In this document: piece after piece, positions 9,860 to 18,926 of the stretch | How the letters are laid out: each line of letters begins with the position of its first letter | Numbering within the stretch: position 1 is the stretch's first letter | Source of the DNA: Chrysophaeum taylorii | Lineage: Eukaryota; Sar; Pelagophyceae; Pelagomonadales; Pelagomonadaceae | DNA: 64,000 nucleotides | NCBI GenBank assembly: GCA_029834535.1 | Contig: JAQMWT010000096.1 | Coordinates: 1 to 64,000, forward strand | Direction of reading: 5' to 3' | The notes under the pieces: model-generated | What the model saw: the letters and a program-made list of their open reading frames with translations, nothing else | What the model was told of the DNA's origin: nothing | Database searches by the model: none | Translations under genes and position numbers: made by a program

Positions 9860-10510
9860 TTGGCGCTGGGGGATCCGCGACCCCCTTCCCGGAGCTTGTC
9901 AATAGCGCCATTGGGTCTCGGACCCCTCCCCCGGGACGACGACTGGCATTGCTGCAGTAGACAGACTCTACTCGTCAAGTTACAGATCAGCCAGGCATTT
10001 GGGGCTGGAAGGAGGGTTGTGGCATGCAACGGTAACCACGAGGAAGCCACACGGGTGCACCTCGAGTGCTCAGGGCACACCGAAGTCCCCCTTGGACCCT
10101 GGGGATGCCTCTCATGCATCGCGGCAGATCTTCGCATCCCTGAAACTGAAGAAAGTAAGCGGTCCGAGCCGAAAACAGGTCGCATTCAGTACCTCGTCAC
10201 GTACTACGGCTCGGAGTCGCGCGTTTGGTTACGGCACAATGATCTCTCTTCAACAGAGCCCACTCTGATCCGAGCCTTCAACGCCCGCGCCCGAGAAGAG
10301 CGCGAGGCTCGCAGAGGCGCTCCCCCCGACAGAGCCGCCGAGCCCCAGTTAGCGGCGGTCCGTAGAATGGTAGCGCAAAAGACCGCCTGGCAAGCAGTTG
10401 ACTCTCGGGTAAGTGGCCTCTTCGGGGCTGGTGAGGGCTACAGACAGGCGCGTAGGCGTAGGTGCGCTCTCCTAGTGTGTGCGCGCGGCCAGGATCCCCC
10501 GCCAGCTTGA
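9860..10510 (+). pseudogene. Unrecognised 216-codon ORF between hairpin repeats
   Basis: An open frame lying between the hairpin repeats at 9863 and 10517. Its middle (about residues 105-135) reads like a small barrel: a Tyr-Leu-Val-Thr-Tyr-Tyr-Gly-Ser core followed by Val-Trp-Leu-Arg-His-Asn-Asp-Leu, which recalls PWWP/Tudor/chromo-type modules. The rest is Arg/Ala/Glu-rich. Composition and context suggest a fragment of a mobile element rather than a host gene. Coding status is doubtful. Confidence 0.25.
9863..9885. repeat. G-run/C-run hairpin repeat, copy 1
   Basis: A GCGCT-G5 segment is followed after a short GATCC-containing loop by C5. Related units occur at 10517-10540 and 10561-10584, each introduced by GCGCT. 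They look like repeated hairpins belonging to one decayed element. Confidence 0.55.
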
Positions 10511-10516
10511 AATTTT

Positions 10517-10584
10517 AGCGCTCGGGGGTCGCAGACCTCCATCCCAGCAAACGAACTGAAGCGCTGGGGGGTCGCGAACCCCCC
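10517..10584. repeat. G-run/C-run hairpin repeats, copies 2 and 3
   Basis: Copy 2 (10517-10540) and copy 3 (10561-10584) are 20 bp apart. In copy 3, GGGGGGT (10566-10572) and ACCCCCC (10578-10584) are perfect reverse complements around a 5-nt loop CGCGA. Both start with GCGCT, like copy 1 at 9863-9885. Confidence 0.65.
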
Positions 10585-11701
10585 GCCCAGCATCTCGCTG
10601 TCCTCGCGCGCCCCACCCACCCCCTGGAAGCGGTCTTCGAACAGCCAAGAGGTCGCGGCAGCGAGACTCGAGTTGAAGAAGCAGGGGCACTACATGCGCA
10701 GCAAAAAGCTCATTCTCGACGATATTTATGCGGCCTTTTACGCCGCTGACCAACGCGCGGCCAAGCGCCAAGCCTGCACGTGCCTGCAGCCCTTCCGGGA
10801 AAAGGCTGTGCCTCAGTGCGACGACTTTTCGTGCGGCACTGTCGAAACCTCACAAGACGACGACGAAAACGACAACGACGACTCGAACTAGTTCGTCTTC
10901 GCCGTTCCCCAACTACCCATCAGAGGGACCAACGCCCCAAGAGCGCATGATCAAGGATCGCCGAGCATATTATTAAACCCTGAGAGTGCTCCCCGAGAGG
11001 CCCGCGCCGCGTGTGCTCTCGACTCAGATAATGAAAGTTCCACAAGCCCCAGACTTCTTCAACAACACATGACCCGCGCACGGCCATGAGACGTCGTCGT
11101 GGAAGTGTATCGAAGCGGCCAAACTGCAGTGAGTCCGCCGGTACTGTTCTTGCGAGTACAGCTTCTTCGCCGGACTGGGTGGTTTTCCGCCTCTCTCTTC
11201 ACCAGGCTCCAATCGTGCTCGACTTGCGTGCGCATTGCTCAACTGCCCATTTATTCTCTTGCTGATGGCGCTAGCACCGCTCTGTAGGTTCGTCCACGGT
11301 CGGTGGCCTCTTGTCACCGCGCATCGAGCGTGTTGCGATGGCGACCAACTGTCAGGAGCCCGAATAGTGGTGGATTGCGAATAGAGAAGTAATAGAAGCA
11401 CTCTAGTAGGCACTCATCAAGAATGGCGGCGACTCCGCCTAAGGAGGCATCTCGGGTGCCAGACTCTGACGCCCTGGGGTGAGCGCCTCTTGTACCCCCC
11501 CCGCTCCGTGATACTAGTCTGCGCTTCCGCGCTCACATCCCACATCTCACAGTCGGCTATTAAGAAAATCCCACAGCAGGTAATCACACGCACGTTAGTA
11601 CGGCCTGGTTGGTGGCTTCGGCGGAAACAGAGGTTGGAGACATAGTTTGATGGCGTCGTTCATCAACCTTGCAGCACCCCGAGGAAGGACCTGCAGGGCT
11701 T
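10585..11701. other. Repeat-derived or intergenic sequence without a convincing gene
   Basis: Short open stretches occur (for example 10673-10891, which ends in an Asp-rich tail, and an Arg/Ser-rich one at 11024-11413 on the minus strand), but none shows a domain, sensible composition or a good context. I see no gene here. Confidence 0.5.
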
Positions 11702-12805
11702 TCATAGCACGGTGCCGTTTGCATACACATCGACGTCGATGGCGCGGATAGCGCGCTGGAAGTCGGAATAGTAGTCGTTGGCTCCTAAAGTTGTGTTCCT
11801 TTCGCGCAGTTGGTCGAACCAGTCCGCGCAGCAAATAAAGGTTTGGCCTTCCTCGTGGAGTCTAGAAAATTTCGCCTCGCCCGTCCGCTTGCCGCCGTTG
11901 ACGCAGTGGACGACGGTGGCCTCGGGATGCGCGACCTCGCAGTGGTCGCGCGAGTAGTCGTACGTGGGAAGGAGGGCGACGCTTAAGTTGAACTTTTTTC
12001 TGAGGCCGACGTGAGCTCTTCCCGACGTTTCGAAACCATCCCGGAGCCACTCTATCTGGGAATCGTTGAGGAGAGAGTTGATGGCGAACTGGTCGTCAAA
12101 TTCGCCGAGCTTCTTGGCGTAGCGGACAGTATCGGAGATCTTGGTCTTGTGAACGAGTTGTGCGAGAAAGACTTCGGTCGCGATCGAACGTTTGAAAGCG
12201 ATAAATCCCATGCACAATGCTCCGGTGCGCCATTCGTGGGCAAACTCGCTGGGGAAATGTCCCTGGCTCGCGAGGACGTCAAACGTGCCGAGGCGGTCGA
12301 TGAGATCGGGTCGCGGGTCCCTCTGCCAAATCGCGTCGCTGTCGGTGAGGAGGACGTCGAGCTTGGCGTCGTTGACGAGGACCTCGAGGACGCGCACGCG
12401 AAACGCCCAAAGTCCGCCGAAGTTCTCCTGCCACCCCGTCATGCCGTCGTAGCACGGCGGTGCTCCCATTGCCTTGAGCGTTGCGGGGAGCTCGTCGTCG
12501 AGGCAGACGAGGTTGAGCTTTGAGGGCATCGAGTTATCGAGCCTCGACATGGCCACCATCGCGTTGATCACCACCTCCAAATATCCCGTGTCGGAAAACG
12601 TCACCGTGAAGAGGTCCTCGTCTTGCGCCGCCGCTCGCTCCTGGGCCCAGTCTACGAGGCTCGGACGTCGTTCCTCGAACCACGTGGCGTGAGTCATGCG
12701 AACCGATCCGCCGACGTTCAACGCTGCCGTCGATGTTCGCGAAAACGCCGCCAAACCCACCAACCACATCGCCATTTCGAAACCAAAGTATCGGTTTTGC
12801 GGCAA
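11702..12805 (-). CDS. Nucleotide-diphospho-sugar transferase family protein (GT77-like)
   Basis: A 367-codon intronless gene. Residues about 11-30 form a hydrophobic segment ending in small residues, a signal peptide or anchor, so the protein should enter the ER/Golgi. The body matches the nucleotid_trans fold (GT-A): a Leu-Asn-Leu-Val-Cys-Leu-Asp-Asp strand, then Asp-Val-Leu-Leu-Thr-Asp-Ser-Asp-Ala-Ile-Trp-Gln-Arg-Asp-Pro, corresponding to the metal- and sugar-nucleotide-binding Asp-x-Asp block of this family, then Gly-Phe-Ile-Ala-Phe-Lys and a Phe-Asp-Asp-Gln segment. Likely a secretory-pathway glycosyltransferase; donor and acceptor are unknown. The start could also be the internal Met-Ala-Met at codon 11. 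Confidence 0.75.
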   Translation of the reverse strand: MPQNRYFGFEMAMWLVGLAAFSRTSTAALNVGGSVRMTHATWFEERRPSLVDWAQERAAAQDEDLFTVTFSDTGYLEVVINAMVAMSRLDNSMPSKLNLVCLDDELPATLKAMGAPPCYDGMTGWQENFGGLWAFRVRVLEVLVNDAKLDVLLTDSDAIWQRDPRPDLIDRLGTFDVLASQGHFPSEFAHEWRTGALCMGFIAFKRSIATEVFLAQLVHKTKISDTVRYAKKLGEFDDQFAINSLLNDSQIEWLRDGFETSGRAHVGLRKKFNLSVALLPTYDYSRDHCEVAHPEATVVHCVNGGKRTGEAKFSRLHEEGQTFICCADWFDQLRERNTTLGANDYYSDFQRAIRAIDVDVYANGTVL

Positions 12806-13836
12806 AGTTAAGCGACGGGGCGCTGCGAAGAAGCAACGCGAAGCGAACGAAGCGAACTAATTTAATACAGCGGACGTCGAAAACAAAAAAAAACTGCTGA
12901 CTACTAAAACCTAAACAAAATTACGGGAATGAAGGAAGGCGAGGAGGAAGTTTCCTGAACTTCCGGCGACCGTTAATTATGAAGCGGCGAAGCAGGGATC
13001 GTTCCTGTTCACTGCGATCAACGAACGAGAAGTCGCGATAGCCGGCGATACTAAGGCATGCTTGTGTTTGGCGTCGGCGGATCGACGGCGCGCGTATCGT
13101 GTAAACACGGCGAGATTCAACAACGAAGCATATTGTCTCCCGGCTGGCTGTCGAATCAGAGAGAGACGGCGTACGTGACTTGTGGTATCATCATCACCTG
13201 CAAAGGACTCGTGCGTTGCCAAGCAGAAACAAACGTGACTCGTCGCGACAAAATTAGTCCTGCGGCAATGTTTGCGTCTGCAGCCCGTCCGCGACTCTAG
13301 GTGCGCGGCAGTGCGGACACCAGACAGACGACGTGGATATGCCCGTCATTCTCGTGAGCAGCCGCCGCCTTTCACTGTCTTGCTACATTCACCGCGCGAC
13401 ACTGTCGCTGTAAGATTGTACGCGCACGTAGCAGCCGTCAACGAGCGCACCACTGCTCAAGACGCGCCGGTTGGTGCTCGCGATGGAGGCACCTGCCGCC
13501 AAAAAAATGTGAAAAGGGACGACGCAGATGCGCGTGTGACACTACACAACGCTGAGGAGCTTCTCACCCGGACCTTTTCTTCTGATCATGCCAAGGTTCG
13601 AGCCAAAAGTGCTTTTTGGAAATCAAAATTGATAACGCCAATAACCCTGCTCTCGAACATCCGGCCTCGCGGGGAATTTTCCCGACTACCGTCTCGTTCT
13701 GTAATGGCGTGTTTCGTGCGCACCCGAAATGAATGCACGCTGGTCGACGCACACCTCGACGGACGGACGCACGCAGAGAGCTCTAACGATTTATACATAG
13801 ACAACAAGACCGGAGACTTTCTTTGAGGTGAGATAT
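12806..13836. other. Intergenic; no supported gene
   Basis: A plus-strand open stretch at 13272-13826 has arginine-rich, random-looking composition and no domain. The segment next to the glycosyltransferase start has GAAGCGAACG-type repeats. Nothing else is recognised. Confidence 0.5.
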
Positions 13837-14910
13837 TCAGGATGATGATGATGGTGTCAATTTCGGCTTGGGAAAGCTGATAGTGCCAGGTCGTTGCACG
13901 GTGATGACGCCGGGTATGCTTCGGCGGGGCTGGGTGGTGCGGGGTCGATGGTCGTCGTGGAGCTTGGTCCGAATGCTAGGGGGCGATTTCATTGCGGGGT
14001 CGACGACGGAAACGCGACGGTGGGGGAGCTCTCCGCCGGACTTTGATCTCGCGAGAAGGACGTCGGTCGGCGGGACGGTGATCTTGCGTTTCTCGATTTC
14101 GATGAAGTCTTTTATTCTTGCGTCGGCCATAAGGGAATACTTACGGATGTTAAAGTTGTTGCGCGGGAGCGAAGTGCGCGGGGCGACGACGCCAGACTTG
14201 GCAGAGCGCGGGAGCGAAGTGCGCGGGGCGACGACGCCAGACTTGGCAGCGCGCGAGTCGTCGTGCCTCTTCTCCAAAATTAGGGGCTCGATCGTCGGGA
14301 GTGGCGGGAGTGGCGTCTCGGCGCCGACCCCCGGGGATCCGCCGCCCGAGCTCCAGATGGCGTTTTTCAACGCGCGGTCGGCGTCGCGAATCTCCTGCCG
14401 CAGCTTGTGGACCTTGTGATCCAACGCCGTCAGCTTTTGGCTCTTTATATCGTCGTTTTGAGCGCGCATGCTCTCGAGGGCCTTGAGGTTGTTCTCGCGC
14501 TCCTCGCGTACCGCTGCGATCTCGGCCTTGACTTGCTTCGCGTGGCGCTCGACCCCCGCGTTGTCGACGTCGACGGCCGCGAGCCGATCCTTGGTCTCCG
14601 CGAGCTTCCGAGCGACTTTGGCGATCTTCTCCGAGATGACGTCCCGCTGCTCGAAGGCGAGGTCCTGCTGTGCCTCGAGGGCCTGCATCGCCTTGACGAT
14701 CGCCGCCTGCTGGTCCTGGGAAATCCTCTCGCCGTTCTCGTCGCGCATGGCGCTCGCCAATCTCTTTTGCTGGGAGAGACTTTTGGCTGCTTGAGCCTTT
14801 TCCCGAAGCCTCGCCCCCGCATCGTCGGCGTTCCCGAGGTTCGAGATGTACTGGAGTTCGTCGGATGACCGCACCTGCGCCCGCAGCGGGTGCGGCAAGG
14901 CTTTGGGCAT
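13837..14910 (-). CDS. Coiled-coil protein of unknown function
   Basis: A 357-codon intronless ORF. Residues about 30-185 are a long charged alpha-helical coiled coil (Lys/Glu/Ala/Leu-rich). Residues about 190-357 are proline, serine and arginine-rich and probably disordered. The linker holds a perfect 15-residue duplication beginning Ser-Ala-Lys-Ser-Gly-Val-Val, coded by the 45-bp tandem repeat at 14161-14250. Plausible roles are cytoskeletal or scaffold, but no family is recognised. Confidence 0.65.
   Translation of the reverse strand: MPKALPHPLRAQVRSSDELQYISNLGNADDAGARLREKAQAAKSLSQQKRLASAMRDENGERISQDQQAAIVKAMQALEAQQDLAFEQRDVISEKIAKVARKLAETKDRLAAVDVDNAGVERHAKQVKAEIAAVREERENNLKALESMRAQNDDIKSQKLTALDHKVHKLRQEIRDADRALKNAIWSSGGGSPGVGAETPLPPLPTIEPLILEKRHDDSRAAKSGVVAPRTSLPRSAKSGVVAPRTSLPRNNFNIRKYSLMADARIKDFIEIEKRKITVPPTDVLLARSKSGGELPHRRVSVVDPAMKSPPSIRTKLHDDHRPRTTQPRRSIPGVITVQRPGTISFPKPKLTPSSSS
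14161..14250 (-). repeat. 45-bp tandem duplication inside the coiled-coil gene
   Basis: Units 14161-14205 and 14206-14250 are the same except for the last base. The 45-bp length keeps the reading frame and duplicates 15 residues. Confidence 0.95.
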
Positions 14911-15855
14911 AGCGCGCGCAAAGATCCTATGACGTCATAATTCCAGGAATGTTTACACGACCCTGTCGTGGGGGCGGCGTCGCCTTTTCGGGGAGCGTCT
15001 TCGTCCCGCGCGTGCGCGCCAGCAGCTCCTCAAATGAGCGGCCTACGACGTCGCGAACAACCGGGCGCACGTGACTGATTCCACAGCGCCAAGCTCCTTT
15101 TCGTGACTCACGGCATCGCGCAGCGCCTCGACCTCGCCGACGACGTTTAAGATGGTGCAAGGAAGGCGCTATTCGCGGATCCCATGTGGCACTGGCGCAT
15201 CCATGCAGCGTGGACGTAGGTTCGGCCATAAGTACGGGTGGTGGCTTCTCGGCGAAGGTTTCCTGGTCTAGGAATGAGTAGTGGACACAATCATCACCTA
15301 CAGGCCGCCCTGGCACGTACCAGCTATCGAGACTCCCCCCCTTGGGCACACGCTCTCATGCAAGAGGCGCCTTTGCTGTGTGCAGACACTCAAAGCGCAT
15401 TTTTTTTTGGATACTAAAGTAGTGAATTGGGCGGTGTCAGTGCCAGAAGAAATAAGACTGTCGTCTACGGCAACGTAGGGAAGGAATGGCCCATTGTGGT
15501 GATATGGGGTCGCGGAAATTATAAAAGCACGTGTCGGTCTGCGAGAGCGCGCGAACTGCAGAGTGCGAACGAAGGGCGTATCTAAAATTGATGACCCATA
15601 GGATCTCCAAGCCTGAGGCCATAGAGGTAAAAACAAGTGCAGGCCAATAAGTTCACCTCGTCCCAATATCTCTAACCCTAGTAAGTTCGCCTGGTCCCAG
15701 TAAGTTCACCTGGTAGTTAGTTCACTTAGTCCCAATCTCTAACCCGGCGTAAACCCACTCGTAGAGGTAAACCCCAATAAGAGGGTAAGTAATGGTCAGG
15801 GTCGTGATGGCCGATGGAATGAGTACGTCTCCGCTGGGCTCGCAGTCGTTTCACG
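14911..15855. other. Intergenic with a degenerate TAAGTTCACCTGGTCCCA repeat
   Basis: A minus-strand open stretch at 14927-15349 has no domain and no convincing composition. Between 15646 and 15748 there are several imperfect copies of a TAAGTTCACCTGGTCCCA unit mixed with CTCTAACCC segments. GAGGGTAAGT at 15781-15790, 66 bp before the ICMT start, matches a motif seen at other gene starts. Confidence 0.5.
15646..15748. repeat. Degenerate short tandem repeat with telomere-like CTAACCC
   Basis: Imperfect copies of AAGTTCACCTGGTCCCA alternate with CTAACCCTAG and CTCTAACCC. GTTAGTTCACTTA (15716-15728) recurs exactly at 60504-60516, there beside CTAGGGTTAG. Confidence 0.6.
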
Positions 15856-16560
15856 ATGAGCGATAACGGGCGGCAAGATCCATTTGGCGACAAGCACGGC
15901 CTCGGTCGCGTCGCTGTGACCGCGTTGTGCTTAGGCCTCGTTTGTGGCGCCCATCTCGTAATCCTCGTCGAGAGCTCGAGTCGCAGGACTACGGCATGGG
16001 CGTTGTACGTCGTGGTTGTGTGTTCGTTCCACTTTTTGGAATTCCTGAGCACAGCGCTCTACAAGTGGCGAGATTTGAGCTTCGATTCGTTCTTGGTGAA
16101 TCACTCGACCGCGTACTCGGCGGCGCTCGCCGCAGGCGTTGGTGAGTTTTGGGTTGAAGTACCCTTCTTTTCGCCGTCGATCCCCGCCATTGTCGCGGGC
16201 CTGGCCATTGTCCTCGCCGGCCAGACCCTCCGCTTCGTCGCGATGGCGACGGCCCGCGAACATTTCGCGCATCGCATCATGACGCGCCGCGACGCCTCCC
16301 ACCGGCTCGTCACCCACGGCGTCTACGCTTTCCTCAGGCACCCCGCCTACACCGGCTGGTTCTGGTGGTCCATCGGCACCCAGATCCTCCTCGCCAATCC
16401 CGTTTGCACCCTCGCCTATGCCTGGGCCTCCTGGGCCTTTTTCAACGACCGCATCCCTTTCGAAGAAGCAACGCTCGCCTCCTTCTATCCCGACGAATAC
16501 CCCGCCTACGCCAGGGCCACCTGGGTCGCCATCCCCTTTATCGCATCGGAATACTCCTAA
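15856..16560 (+). CDS. ICMT: Protein-S-isoprenylcysteine O-methyltransferase
   Basis: A 234-residue multi-pass membrane protein that methylates the C-terminal prenylcysteine of processed CaaX proteins in the ER membrane using SAM. The C-terminal half carries the family signature: Val-Thr-His-Gly-Val-Tyr-Ala-Phe-Leu-Arg-His-Pro-Ala-Tyr-Thr-Gly, a Trp-Phe-Trp-Trp helix, then Arg-Ile-Pro-Phe-Glu-Glu-Ala-Thr-Leu and Tyr-Pro-Asp-Glu-Tyr leading to Ile-Pro-Phe-Ile. Several hydrophobic segments precede it (about residues 18-35, 48-65, 100-125). Length fits Ste14. The ATG at 15856 gives a full-length protein without introns. It works in the same prenylation route that uses FPP, whose synthase is encoded at 31098-32354. 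Confidence 0.93.
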   Translation: MSDNGRQDPFGDKHGLGRVAVTALCLGLVCGAHLVILVESSSRRTTAWALYVVVVCSFHFLEFLSTALYKWRDLSFDSFLVNHSTAYSAALAAGVGEFWVEVPFFSPSIPAIVAGLAIVLAGQTLRFVAMATAREHFAHRIMTRRDASHRLVTHGVYAFLRHPAYTGWFWWSIGTQILLANPVCTLAYAWASWAFFNDRIPFEEATLASFYPDEYPAYARATWVAIPFIASEYS

Positions 16561-17370
16561 CGGACGTAGAATTTCTGACCGACCACCGAATTGTAATTGG
16601 AAATTTTCTGACCGACAAATATTTATTAAATAAAAGAAAAGAAAAACCACGTGGTTTGGCGTGGCCCCCGATCTTTAGAGAGCGACGAGCAAGGTGGAAG
16701 GAATCGCTCCTCGTGCGCGAGGAGCTCATTCATGACAGACAGACTGACTGACTGACTGACAGACAGACAGACAACCTCTCGTCGAGCGAGAAACGCAGCC
16801 CGCGGCTCCAGGGGCACGAAGGAATGCTTCGACGTCACCCGGAGTCTCATTTTTCCGCGGTGCAACGAACCTATATGCTCGCAATGCTTCGACCCTGCGC
16901 CGGCGTCATCAACTCGCTACACATTTTTAGCGTCAATACGCCACGACTACCCAGCGGCAGCGGCGAAACCGGCTCGAGGCAATCCTGATAGTTAGAAGAA
17001 AAGTATACGAAGAAGAAGAAGAAGAAGAAGAAGAAGACAGGGCCACCTCGCCGCCAAAAAGCTGTCCGCCCGGAGATGCTGCCCTCCGCACGTGGTCATC
17101 CAACCACGCTTTTCTTGCCACCGCATTAGCCTTAGCCCCCAAGAGGCTTATTTCTTGGTGGGTCAACACTCAACAAGCGAACTATAGCACCACACCATGA
17201 CATCATGATGCTGTCCGCGTAGTGAGTCGGCCACTTCGATGCAAGTAATAATAATAATAATAATATAACCACAATACGAGCGCCCGCCCGAGGGCCAGGA
17301 TGGTGGGCAGCAGCGCAAATATTACATTATAAATGACAGCACAAGTGTCGAGGCGAACACAGAATTGGGG
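16561..17370. other. Intergenic with simple repeats
   Basis: No gene is recognised. It includes a GACA/GACT tetranucleotide tract at about 16735-16773, a GAA tract near 17011-17036 and a short ATA tract near 17246-17264. ICMT and the gene at 17371 converge here, so it probably holds both 3' ends. Confidence 0.55.
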
Positions 17371-18114
17371 TCATGCGGCGACCATGGTCGTCACCGCGGG
17401 TGCTGGAAGGCAGGCATGCGCAACATTACGAAGGGGAGGTGAGCGCGTGCTAACGTCAACGACAATTCGGCGCTTCTTGACAGCTCGCGACAGTTCAGCG
17501 GCTCGGGAGGATTTTTTGCTCATGGTGGCGACCGCGACCACAGTAACATCATGAACGATGTGGTCGTGGTGGCGCGTCCAGACGTCGACGAAGTAGAAGA
17601 GGAGCTCGGTACTGTAACCCGACTGCACCACGATCGCGAGAGCATTCAGGTGGCTCTCGAGGAACTTGTGGCCAAGGACGTCCGCCGTCGAGCGAAGCCA
17701 GTCGATGTGGGTGAGGGTGGCGTGGGTCGCGATCTGGGAGGCGAGGCGCGCGTCCCGCGACGCCTGGCGCTCGACGTCTTGGCGCATCTTGCACGAGTGC
17801 CAACGGTGCGTGTCGACGATGGCAGAGCGTGCCTTGTTGGCGTCCGTCACGCGCTCGATGCAGGCCGGCGTCGGCGGCGAGCCCTGTGCCCACCATTCGA
17901 TCATGCGCTGGAAGCGGCCGAGGTCGCGTTCCACAGTAGCCAGCGCTGCCTGGTGGCGCTCGTAGTTGGCGAGAAGCTCTGCGAGGCGTCGTTTTGCCTG
18001 TGCCTCGAACCGCGCGTACTCTTCGGTGAACGCGACGAGACTGCGCCGTAGGCGCACGCCCTGGGCCCCTTTGGCACAACGGAGCTTGTAGACGAGGGAC
18101 TCGATGGCCTCCAT
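17371..18114 (-). CDS. Helical protein of unknown function
   Basis: A 247-codon ORF starting with Met at 18114. Residues about 5-185 are predicted helical, rich in Ala, Arg, Glu and Leu with regularly spaced hydrophobics, resembling a small antiparallel helical bundle. The C-terminal 60 residues are Lys/Arg-rich and less ordered. No catalytic motif or family is recognised. The coding case rests on an uninterrupted frame with host-like GC-rich codon use; the exact 3' end is uncertain. Confidence 0.5.
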   Translation of the reverse strand: MEAIESLVYKLRCAKGAQGVRLRRSLVAFTEEYARFEAQAKRRLAELLANYERHQAALATVERDLGRFQRMIEWWAQGSPPTPACIERVTDANKARSAIVDTHRWHSCKMRQDVERQASRDARLASQIATHATLTHIDWLRSTADVLGHKFLESHLNALAIVVQSGYSTELLFYFVDVWTRHHDHIVHDVTVVAVATMSKKSSRAAELSRAVKKRRIVVDVSTRSPPLRNVAHACLPAPAVTTMVAA

Positions 18115-18369
18115 GCAAGAAAAGACGATGGCCTACTTTAATGGCGGTGCCTGTTTTTCTCGATGAATTTGCCCGGCACACCGGGAACCAGTTATTTTAC
18201 GTGTTCTCACGACCCTATCCCGGCCCTAAAACTTCCCCATTTCAACTTTTTTTGGTGTATTCTTTTTTTTCCTAAAATCCTATACCCTGAAAGATTTAAC
18301 GCCTCCTTAGAGATTTATTTCCTAACCCCTCGAGATATTTTCATCATCATCATCATCAGGCAGGATTTT

Positions 18370-18370
<1 letters not shown>

Positions 18371-18433
<63 letters not shown>

Positions 18434-18434
18434 A
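18371..18434. repeat. GAC trinucleotide tract (about 21 copies)
   Basis: An uninterrupted GAC microsatellite directly upstream of the small gene at 18454. A similar tract follows the kinase gene at 22500-22547. Confidence 0.97.
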
Positions 18435-18453
18435 TCGTGACATTATTACAATT

Positions 18454-18705
18454 ATGATGAACAAGAAGAAGAAGAACTGGTGGGAGAGGACCGTCAGCTT
18501 AGACAAGGCGGACCCCGATCCAAAGACTTTCCAGACGTTGATCAAGAAGAAGGGAAAATTGTCGCAGCTCGAAGATACTGAAAGCCGCCAAGCGCCGCAG
18601 GTCAAGCGGCTCGAGAAGGAAATTCATCAGCTAGAAGCGTATCTAAAGGTGGAGGCCAACGAATCCTCGGACGACGACGACGAAGATGACGGCGGCGGCT
18701 TTTGA
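18454..18705 (+). CDS. Small coiled-coil protein with acidic tail
   Basis: An 83-codon ORF from ATG 18454 (second ATG at 18457). A Lys-rich start with Asn-Trp-Trp-Glu-Arg is followed by a helical segment (Gln-Val-Lys-Arg-Leu-Glu-Lys-Glu-Ile-His-Gln-Leu-Glu) and an Asp-rich, Gly-rich tail. Composition is protein-like, but no family is recognised and the short length leaves doubt. Confidence 0.45.
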   Translation: MMNKKKKNWWERTVSLDKADPDPKTFQTLIKKKGKLSQLEDTESRQAPQVKRLEKEIHQLEAYLKVEANESSDDDDEDDGGGF

Positions 18706-18926
18706 TCATCATCATCATCATCAGATGATGATGATGAAATGCGCGCGTCGCGGTCCCTTTTTGCCAGCCAGTACATAATAATATGCTCGGCGCACGCTCT
18801 TTCTCTCTATCTCTTTCGAGTGATATACGACATGTCATAATCTCGGTCGAACAACAAGAAGATGCGTGGAGGCGGGTAGAATCAATCATATATTGGATAG
18901 GAAAGAGACCAGGGTTTTCATAAGTC

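Noticed and set aside
13272-13826. 184-codon plus-strand frame
   Set aside because: Random-looking composition, no recognisable motif and no supporting context.
14927-15349. 140-codon minus-strand frame upstream of the coiled-coil gene
   Set aside because: No domain and no plausible splice connection to the neighbour. Kept as intergenic.
18371-18434. Possible CRISPR or satellite array at trinucleotide tracts
   Set aside because: Plain GAC microsatellite without spacers. The host is eukaryotic.
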